From: Streptomyces sp. TRM68367 | Lineage (GTDB): Bacteria > Actinomycetota > Actinomycetes > Streptomycetales > Streptomycetaceae | Length of the DNA stretch: 64,000 bases | Direction: 5' to 3' | Assembly (NCBI RefSeq): GCF_014495685.1 | Contig: NZ_JACTVI010000014.1 | Span: forward strand, 61,628 to 125,627 | Part shown: piece by piece, positions 28,174 to 34,592 of the stretch | How the letters are laid out: every line of letters starts with the position of its first letter | How positions within the stretch are numbered: the first letter of the stretch is position 1 | Notes under the pieces: generated by a model | Told to the model about the DNA's origin: nothing | The model's database searches: none | The model's input: only the letters and a program-made list of their open reading frames with translations | Translations under genes and position numbers: made by a program

Positions 28174-29046
28174 TTAGGCCACCGTCAGACCACCGGCGTG
28201 GTCGGTTTCGGCGCCGGCCGGTGCCGAGTCCAGCGCCTGCCGTATCCCCGCCGCGACCGCCGGATGCACGGGCAGGGCGAGATGGCCGATGCCGCTCACC
28301 CGGATGTTCTGCATGCTCAGGTCCGGGTGGTCGACGCAGGCCGTCTCCAGCGGGTCCATCAGGTGGTCCAGGTCACTCCAGAAACTGACGAAGTGCGTAC
28401 GGCAGCCGGGTGCGGGCCGCGAAAGCTCCTCGATCACCGGCGAGTCGGGGCGCATCTGGCGCACGATCGGGTGGGCGTTCGCCAGCGGGACGACCCGGGT
28501 GCCCGAGTGCGGGGTGCCGAGCGTCACGAGCGTGCGGACGCGGATGTCGCCGCCGAGCCGCTGCGCGTAGTACCGCGCGATCAGGCCGCCGAGGCTGTGC
28601 CCCACGATGTCGACCTGCCTGCTGCCGGTGCGGGCGCAGATCTCCTCTATGTGCCGGCCGAGTAGCTCGGCCGCGGTGCGGATGTCGCAGGTCAGTGGCG
28701 AGTAGTTGAGCGACGCGACCTGCTGCCTGCCGTGCTGGGCGAGACTGCGGCGCAGCAGCACGAAGACCGACCGGTTGTCGATGAAGCCGTGCAGCAGGAC
28801 GACCGGGGGTTTGGCCTCGGTGGGCAACTGGGCGGTCTCCGGTGCGTCGGGGGAGTCCGGGGTCGGCAGGGCGGAGGCCTTGCGTTCTTGTGTGATGCCG
28901 GAGGGATAGAGGAGGAGATGCCCGGCCAGGATCGCGATCTCCAGGGCGGATGCCTTCAGGAGGGCCAGGGAGAGTCCGGTCAGCCTGCTTGGCAGGAGGC
29001 GTCGGCAGAGCGGAAGAAAGGGCAGAGAAGCCCCGGTGACCTTCAT
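28174..29046 (-). CDS. Alpha/beta-hydrolase lipase/esterase
   Basis: A 290-aa triacylglycerol-lipase-like hydrolase. A hydrophobic N-terminal segment (about residues 22-50, LTGLSLALLKASALEIAILAGHLLLYPSG) acts as signal or membrane anchor. The oxyanion loop is VVLLHGFIDNRS, the nucleophile elbow is VDIVGHSLGGLIARYYA (Ser in GHSLGG), the acid probably lies in the FWSDLDHLMDP region, and the His is in SGIGHLALPVHP. Layout and HGF motif match bacterial lipase family I/EstA-like streptomycete enzymes acting outside the membrane. ATG 29046 has GGAGG 8 bp upstream. The substrate is not deducible. Confidence 0.85.
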   Translation of the reverse strand: MKVTGASLPFLPLCRRLLPSRLTGLSLALLKASALEIAILAGHLLLYPSGITQERKASALPTPDSPDAPETAQLPTEAKPPVVLLHGFIDNRSVFVLLRRSLAQHGRQQVASLNYSPLTCDIRTAAELLGRHIEEICARTGSRQVDIVGHSLGGLIARYYAQRLGGDIRVRTLVTLGTPHSGTRVVPLANAHPIVRQMRPDSPVIEELSRPAPGCRTHFVSFWSDLDHLMDPLETACVDHPDLSMQNIRVSGIGHLALPVHPAVAAGIRQALDSAPAGAETDHAGGLTVA

Positions 29047-29491
29047 GGCCGACCTCCTGTCAGCACGCCGGAGGACGGCTCCGCCCCCGTGTGCCCTCGT
29101 GGGAAGCCGCGGCCGAGGCGGCCGGCGTGCTGCGGGCGGGGCGTGTGGAGCGGGTGCGGGTGTGGCGCATGTGGCGCCGGTGAAGCGACGGATACCCCTG
29201 CCGGTGTGGCGACGAGGCTCCGCGCTGTCGTGCCCTGCCTGCCCTACGTGCCCTGCGCGCCACCACCGACGTGCCGTACCGCCCCGGCGCGCTGCCGACG
29301 GCGCGGCGGTACGGCGACCTCGTTGCGGCTCCCTGAACGTGTCCCACGTGTGATTTCCCCCTCGGTCCGCACCGCGAAACGGCCGGCTGCGGGATGCTGG
29401 CGATAACGTTCGTTCACTTCCCCGGTTGGCTCGAGCGAAGTGTGCGGTACTTGTCGGTACGGATGGATGTAGTCGCTTCATGGAGGCAGTG
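29047..29491. other. Divergent intergenic region
   Basis: Between the lipase (-) and icmB (+). No gene supported. Near icmB there is a short mirror-like CGGTACTTGTCGGTACGG at 29450-29467 and a possible -35 TTGGCT at 29424-29429, but no convincing hexamer pair. Confidence 0.35.
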
Positions 29492-29908
29492 ATGGGTGTG
29501 GCAGCCGGTCCGATCCGCGTGGTGGTGGCCAAGCCCGGGCTCGACGGCCACGATCGCGGGGCCAAGGTGATCGCGCGGGCGCTGCGCGATGCCGGTATGG
29601 AGGTCATCTACACGGGGCTCCATCAGACGCCCGAGCAGATCGTCGACACCGCGATTCAGGAGGATGCCGACGCGATCGGGCTGTCCATCCTTTCCGGTGC
29701 GCACAACACGCTGTTCGCGGCGGTGATCGAGTTGCTGAAGGAGCGGGATGCGGCGGACATCCTGGTCTTCGGTGGCGGGATCATTCCTGAGGCGGACATT
29801 GCTCCGCTGAAGGAGAAGGGGGTTGCGGAGATCTTTACGCCCGGGGCCACGACTGCGTCGATCGTGGAGTGGGTTCGGGAGAATGTGCGGCAGCCGGCCG
29901 GGGCCTAG
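29492..29908 (+). CDS. icmB: Cobalamin-binding small subunit of isobutyryl-CoA mutase
   Basis: A 138-aa B12-binding domain protein. It has the base-off/His-on motif DGHDRG (His20), then [24 protein letters not shown] and [11 protein letters not shown], all features of the C-terminal Rossmann domain of methylmalonyl-CoA-mutase-type enzymes as a separate chain. Length and sequence fit IcmB, which pairs with the large subunit IcmA (encoded elsewhere) to interconvert isobutyryl-CoA and n-butyryl-CoA. The frame is open from 29426; ATG 29492 is chosen since GGAGG lies 5 nt upstream and the protein then begins [16 protein letters not shown]. It stands alone, with no mutase large subunit adjacent. 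Confidence 0.88.
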   Translation: MGVAAGPIRVVVAKPGLDGHDRGAKVIARALRDAGMEVIYTGLHQTPEQIVDTAIQEDADAIGLSILSGAHNTLFAAVIELLKERDAADILVFGGGIIPEADIAPLKEKGVAEIFTPGATTASIVEWVRENVRQPAGA

Positions 29909-30007
29909 GTGCGGGTCTGTGGGCGTTCGCGTCAGGGCGTTTCCCACCCGCTCACCCGTTTCCAGTTGGTGGACAGGCGCATTTGACAGGTGCAGTTTTG
30001 GGGTGGG

Positions 30008-31624
30008 TCACTCCAGTTCGTTTGTCATTGCCGCGCGGAAACGTAGCGTCGTGACCAGGCGTTGGAAGGCCTCCGCCCAGTAGCCGCCGGCGCCGGGGGA
30101 GGCGTCCTCCGGTTCGTCGGGGACGGCCTGCAGGCCGTCCAGGCGGCCGGCCTCCGAGGGGGCGAGGCAGCGCTCGGCCAGGCCCATGACTCCGCTGAAA
30201 CTCCATGGATAACTCCCCGCGTCCCGCGCGATGTTGAGCGCGTCGACCACCGCCCTCCCGAGCGGCCCGGACCACGGCACCGCGCACACCCCGAGCAGCT
30301 GAAACGCCTCGGACAGGCCGTGTCTCGCGATGAAGCCGGCCACCCAGTCGGCCCGCTCGGCGGCCTCCAGCGTGCCGAGCAGCTTGGCCCGCTCGGCCAG
30401 CGACACCGCCCCGGGGCCCCCGGCCTCGGGCGCCGAGGGCGGGCCGAGGAGCGCACGCGCCCATGCCGCGTCGCGCTGGCGGACCGCCGCCCGGCACCAC
30501 GCCGCGTGCAGCTCGCCCTGCCAGTCGTCCGCCACCGGCAGCGCGACGATCTGCTCCGGCGTACGGCCGCCCAGTCGCGCCGGCCAGGTACCGAGCGGTG
30601 CCGCCTCCACCAACTGGCCCAGCCACCATGACCGTTCACCCCGGCCTGTCGGCGGCTTGGGTACGACGCCGTCGCGCTCCATGCCCGTGTCGCACTCGTG
30701 CGGCGCCTCCACGATGACCGTCGGCCGGTCACCGGTATGGTCGACGGCCACGCACGCCCCGGCCCTGACCGCCATCCGGGCCGCCAGCGCCGAAACCGGC
30801 AGCGCCGAAAGCAGCTCCGCCGCCGTAGCCCGCACATTGCGGCTGCGGTCGGCCAGCGCCTGCTCCAGGAACGGCTCGTCGTCCGGACCGAGGCCGGACC
30901 GCAGTGAGTCGAGGAACATCAGGCGGTCCTCGGCGCGCTCCGTCGACCAGGTCGTCGCGAGCAGCTCCCGCGCGGCGGCCGGTTCGCGGGCGCGCAGGGC
31001 ACCCAGAAGGGCGACCCGTTCGGCGAACAGCCCTTCCTGCCACAGCCGGTGGATCCGGTCCGGGTCCCGCAGGTCCGGGAGGGCCGCGCCGCCGCCAGGT
31101 GTCGCGCGCAGGGCGAACCGCCAGTCCGGGTTCAGCCGCGCCAGCCACAGGGCACGCGGTCCCGCGAACTCCAGTGCCGTGGGCCGTAGATCCGTACGCC
31201 CCCGGGCCGCGTCCAGCAGAGCGGGCAGCGTCTGCGGGGGCGGTGCGTAACCGCGGGCGTTGGCCGCCGCGAGCCACTGGGGCAGTAGTTCCATCAGGTC
31301 CGGTGCCGTGCCTTTGCGTCCGCCGCCGGAGGTGCCGGGGCGGTCGGCGAGCAGCATCGCGAGTCTGCGGGCGGCCGCGGGCGGCAGCGGCGGGCGTGGG
31401 TCCTCGGGCGCCGGCTGCGGACGCTGCGCCGCGCGCGCCGGACGCAGCCCGGCCCGCCGCCGTACGGTCTCCACGGCCGCCGCGTCCAGCAGCGCCGCCG
31501 GTGCGTCCCGGCCAGGCAGGCAGCCCGGCGGTGTACGCCGGTCCGTGCCGAGCAGGGCCGCGGTGACGAGGCCCTCCCAGGCGCCGGGCGCGGGCGCGTC
31601 CACAGGAGTGGAGGTCCTGTTCAT
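30008..31624 (-). CDS. DUF5691-family protein of the SWIM/MoxR/VWA locus
   Basis: A 538-aa protein, mostly alpha-helical and Ala/Arg/Leu-rich, with HEAT-like helical pairs around residues 215-300 (EPFLEQALADRSRNVRATAAELLSALP). No TM or signal peptide. The start MNRTSTPVDAPAPGAWEGLVTAALLGTDRR fits the DUF5691 pattern (early VTAALLGTDR). It lies downstream of, and co-directional with, the SWIM-domain gene; these two genes are found together with the MoxR-DUF5682-VWA operon in many actinobacteria. Molecular role unknown; a scaffold or substrate adaptor for the MoxR/VWA machine is a guess. ATG 31624; the frame continues upstream without coding character. Confidence 0.75.
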   Translation of the reverse strand: MNRTSTPVDAPAPGAWEGLVTAALLGTDRRTPPGCLPGRDAPAALLDAAAVETVRRRAGLRPARAAQRPQPAPEDPRPPLPPAAARRLAMLLADRPGTSGGGRKGTAPDLMELLPQWLAAANARGYAPPPQTLPALLDAARGRTDLRPTALEFAGPRALWLARLNPDWRFALRATPGGGAALPDLRDPDRIHRLWQEGLFAERVALLGALRAREPAAARELLATTWSTERAEDRLMFLDSLRSGLGPDDEPFLEQALADRSRNVRATAAELLSALPVSALAARMAVRAGACVAVDHTGDRPTVIVEAPHECDTGMERDGVVPKPPTGRGERSWWLGQLVEAAPLGTWPARLGGRTPEQIVALPVADDWQGELHAAWCRAAVRQRDAAWARALLGPPSAPEAGGPGAVSLAERAKLLGTLEAAERADWVAGFIARHGLSEAFQLLGVCAVPWSGPLGRAVVDALNIARDAGSYPWSFSGVMGLAERCLAPSEAGRLDGLQAVPDEPEDASPGAGGYWAEAFQRLVTTLRFRAAMTNELE

Positions 31625-31860
31625 GACGTTCCTTTCCGTCGGGCCGGCCATGGGGTGCCCATCGGGCTGTGCGGGGGCTTGTCCGTCGGGCCGTCCATGG
31701 GGTTGCCCGGCGGCCTGGTCTTTCGGGTGCCGTGAAAGTGGTTGAAGGTTCGTCCGCTTCGGGGGTCCCTGGACGTGTGACGCATGCACGGACCGGGTGA
31801 CGTGCGTGTCCGTGGCCCGAGCGGCGGGCCGGGTTGCTCTCGGCACGGGCAGGGCGGCTC

Positions 31861-33273
31861 TCAGCACAGCGCCACCGCGTCGCCCGCTCGCGCCGGCCAG
31901 GCCGTCAGTGGTGTGAAGCCCAGGTGGCCGCACTCGCCGAAGACCTTGATGGGGGCGCCGCCCGACAGCGCGACCAGGCGCCACAGGCCCGGGCGGGACC
32001 GCGCGGCGGGGGTGAGCGGCAGGGCCGCGTCCTCGTCGGCGTCCGCCAGCTGCCAGGAGTCGCCGTCCGGGGTCGGTATGACCCGGTCGAGCGTCACGGG
32101 CACGGAGTCCAGCCAGGGGTCGTCCCGCAGCGCCTCGCCGTAGCGGGCGGTCGCCCGGGACGTCGTCACCCCCGGCGGGCGTATCTCCGCCGGTGCCGGG
32201 GGCGCGAACTGCTCGCCCAGCGCCGCCCGTTGCTGGCCGGAGCCCGGATAGGCGGAGACCTCCGCCTCCAGGGTCAGGCCGACCGGCAGCGCCAGCTCCG
32301 GAGCGCGGCCCGCGGCGCCGTAGGACAGGAGCAGCGCGGTGCGCTCGGAGTCGGCGCCGTACAGCCAGATCCGGCGGGTCGTCAGGCGGGTGTCCGCCGT
32401 GTCGTACTGGGCGAGGACCAGCCAGCGGTCCCGCACGGGCGGGCCGTCGGCCGAGGCGGGCAGGCCCACGCGGGAACGGACCGTCGCGGCCAGGCCGCCG
32501 GGCAGGTGCTCGCGGCGCAGCCAGCCCTGGTCGAGGAGGTGGAGCAGCGCGCACTCCTCCAGCATCCGCACCGGCCAGCCGGCACCGGACGCCGGGAGCG
32601 CCCCCAGCTCCCGCACCCGCGCGGCCAGTCCGGGCGCCTGGGCGTCGACCATGCGGGCCGCCGTCTCCTCCCACATTCCGTACCCCGCCTGCTCCGCAGT
32701 GGCCAGCCCGCCGCGCAGCAGGTCCGCCAGGCGCTGCTCCAGCTCCGTCGCCCCCGCGGTGATCCGCTCGGCCCGGCGCTCCGCCCGGCGTCGCGCCGCC
32801 TCCGGATCACCGGACCCGGACGCGGATCCGCCCGCGGCCTGCTTCTCCTCCGAGCGCCTGCGCCGCCCGGCTCTCCACTGCTCGGCCCAGTCCGGAGCCT
32901 GCCCCCGCGGCACCGCACCCTCCCCGCCCGCCCAGAGCAGCAGCAGGCCGAGAGCGTGCTTGCACGGGAACTTGCGGCTCGGACAACTGCACTTGTACGC
33001 GGGACCGGACGCGTCCGCGATGTCGACGACCGTCTGATACGGCTTGCTGCCGCTGCCGCTGCCGCTGCCGCTGCCGCTGCCGCTGCCGCTGCCGCTGCCG
33101 CTGCCGCTGCCGCTGCCGCTGCCGCTGCACAGCCCCCACACCGTCTCCTCGTCCGTGCCGGCCTCGGACCACGGTCCGGCCGCGCCGAGTTTGCTTCCTG
33201 CTTTGCGTGACGCGGCGTCAGGCGCCAGTGCCAGCACCTGGTCCGCGCTCCAGCGCACCCCCTGCTGAGTCAT
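31861..33273 (-). CDS. SWIM zinc-finger protein with an expanded Ser-Gly tract
   Basis: A 470-aa protein. Residues 1-48 (MTQQGVRWSADQVLALAPDA... WGLC) lead into a pure Ser-Gly run of 27 residues. Then come KPYQTVVDIAD and the SWIM motif CSCPSRKFPCKHALGLLLLW (CxC...CxH, metal-binding, nucleic-acid or protein interaction). The remaining about 340 residues are helical plus beta domains of unknown fold ending VFGECGHLGFTPLTAWP. The predicted transcript start coincides with ATG 33273 (leaderless), which supports this start. The promoter is of DNA-damage type and divergent from the MoxR gene. DUF5691 follows on the same strand. The Ser-Gly tract sits where relatives have a short loop. Confidence 0.85.
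   Translation of the reverse strand: MTQQGVRWSADQVLALAPDAASRKAGSKLGAAGPWSEAGTDEETVWGLCSGSGSGSGSGSGSGSGSGSGSGSGSGSKPYQTVVDIADASGPAYKCSCPSRKFPCKHALGLLLLWAGGEGAVPRGQAPDWAEQWRAGRRRRSEEKQAAGGSASGSGDPEAARRRAERRAERITAGATELEQRLADLLRGGLATAEQAGYGMWEETAARMVDAQAPGLAARVRELGALPASGAGWPVRMLEECALLHLLDQGWLRREHLPGGLAATVRSRVGLPASADGPPVRDRWLVLAQYDTADTRLTTRRIWLYGADSERTALLLSYGAAGRAPELALPVGLTLEAEVSAYPGSGQQRAALGEQFAPPAPAEIRPPGVTTSRATARYGEALRDDPWLDSVPVTLDRVIPTPDGDSWQLADADEDAALPLTPAARSRPGLWRLVALSGGAPIKVFGECGHLGFTPLTAWPARAGDAVALC
33046..33126 (-). repeat. Hexanucleotide microsatellite inside the SWIM gene
   Basis: 13.5 perfect copies of GCTGCC, coding (Ser-Gly)13-Ser. Because the unit is six bases, slippage changes length without changing frame. 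Confidence 0.9.
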
Positions 33274-33280
33274 GCCATCG

Positions 33281-33303
33281 AAGGTAGATCCCGGCACTGA
33301 CAA
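33281..33303 (-). promoter_or_regulatory. DNA-damage-type promoter of the SWIM gene
   Basis: Minus strand reads TTGTCAGTG, 8 nt, TACCTT: a perfect fit to tTGTCRgtg-N8-TAnnnT (RecA-NDp/PafBC). The -10 ends 7 nt before ATG 33273, so the mRNA should be leaderless. With the facing copy at 33341 it forms the 13-bp inverted repeat CACTGACAATCGG/CCGATTGTCAGTG. Confidence 0.75.
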
Positions 33304-33340
33304 TCGGCCTCGCGAACGCGTTTGTGCAGGTCAGAACCGA

Positions 33341-33363
33341 TTGTCAGTGGCGTGGTGCACGGT
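33341..33363 (+). promoter_or_regulatory. DNA-damage-type promoter of the MoxR operon
   Basis: TTGTCAGTG at 33341-33349, 8 nt, CACGGT at 33358-33363. Matches the same motif with one mismatch in the -10 (CA for TA). The predicted start near 33370 leaves a leader of about 37 nt containing GGAGGGGGA. Confidence 0.7.
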
Positions 33364-33406
33364 TGGTGGCAGATCCGAACCGGCCGAGCTGGAGGGGGAC
33401 CTTGCC

Positions 33407-34537
33407 ATGCCTGTGACCGTGGAACCGACGTCCGTCGAGACGGGCGAGAGCGAGCCGACCGAGGCGTTGCGGCCGCATGCCGAGGACGCCTTCTCACATG
33501 AACTCGCAGCGCTGGCGGCGCAGGACGACCGCCCGCGCCCGCCCCGCTGGAAGCTGTCGCCGTGGGCCGTCGCCACGTATCTGCTCGGCGGCACTCTGCC
33601 GGACGGCACGGCGATCACACCGAAGTACGTCGGCCCGCGCCGCATCGTCGAGGTCGCCGTCACCACGCTCGCCACCGACCGTGCCCTGCTCCTGCTCGGC
33701 GTGCCCGGCACCGCGAAGACCTGGGTGTCCGAGCACCTGGCCGCGGCGGTCAGCGGCGACTCCACCCTGCTGGTGCAGGGCACCGCCGGCACGCCGGAGG
33801 AGGCGATCCGGTACGGCTGGAACTACGCGCAGCTGCTCGCGCACGGCCCCAGCCGCGACGCCCTCGTGTCCAGCCCTGTCATGCGGGCCATGGCCGAGGG
33901 GATGACCGCCCGCGTCGAGGAGCTGACCCGCATCCCGGCCGACGTGCAGGACACGCTCATCACGATCCTGTCGGAGAAGACCCTGCCGATACCGGAGTTG
34001 GGCCAGGAGGTGCAGGCGGTCCGCGGCTTCAACCTGATCGCCACGGCCAACGACCGCGACCGCGGGGTCAACGAGCTGTCCAGCGCCCTGCGCCGCCGGT
34101 TCAACACCGTGGTGCTGCCGCTGCCGGAGACCCCCGAGGCCGAGGTCGACATCGTCTCGCGGCGCGTCGATCAGATCGGCCGCTCCCTCGACCTGCCGGC
34201 CGTACCCGACGGCATGGCCGAGATCCGCCGCGTCGTCACGGTCTTCCGCGAGCTGCGCGACGGGGTCACCGCCGACGGCCGGACGAAGCTGAAGTCGCCC
34301 AGCGGCACGCTGTCGACGGCCGAGGCGATCTCCGTCGTCACCAACGGGCTGGCGCTGGCCGCCCACTTCGGCGACGGCGTGCTGCGGCCGAGCGACGTGG
34401 CCGCGGGCATCCTCGGCGCCGTCGTCCGCGACCCGGCGGCCGACCGCTTCATCTGGCAGGAGTACCTGGAGACGGTCGTGCGCGAGCGCGACGACTGGAT
34501 GGACTTCTACCGGGCCTGCCGGGAGGTGAGCGCGTGA
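33407..34537 (+). CDS. MoxR-type AAA+ ATPase
   Basis: A 376-aa AAA+ ATPase. Walker A GVPGTAKT (residues 98-105); pore-loop/Walker B region with TAGTPEEAIRYGWNYAQLL and DVQDTLITILSEK; sensor 1 in GFNLIATANDRDRG; arginine finger in LSSALRRRFN; sensor 2-like in SPSGTLSTAEAI. MoxR ATPases act with VWA-domain partners as chaperones or activators that insert metal or remodel complexes, and a VWA gene is three genes downstream. ATG 33407 follows GGAGGGGGA. First gene of an operon transcribed from a damage-type promoter divergent to the SWIM gene. The GAKT-to-TAKT variant of Walker A is acceptable for the family. Confidence 0.88.
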   Translation: MPVTVEPTSVETGESEPTEALRPHAEDAFSHELAALAAQDDRPRPPRWKLSPWAVATYLLGGTLPDGTAITPKYVGPRRIVEVAVTTLATDRALLLLGVPGTAKTWVSEHLAAAVSGDSTLLVQGTAGTPEEAIRYGWNYAQLLAHGPSRDALVSSPVMRAMAEGMTARVEELTRIPADVQDTLITILSEKTLPIPELGQEVQAVRGFNLIATANDRDRGVNELSSALRRRFNTVVLPLPETPEAEVDIVSRRVDQIGRSLDLPAVPDGMAEIRRVVTVFRELRDGVTADGRTKLKSPSGTLSTAEAISVVTNGLALAAHFGDGVLRPSDVAAGILGAVVRDPAADRFIWQEYLETVVRERDDWMDFYRACREVSA

Positions 34538-34592
34538 ACAACGCCTCGATGTGGGGCGGGAAGCGCCGGGGAGAGACAGTGAGGGGGAGCAC

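Noticed and set aside
33046..33126. GCTGCC array considered as a CRISPR-like repeat
   Set aside because: A continuous hexamer with no spacers, inside a coding frame.
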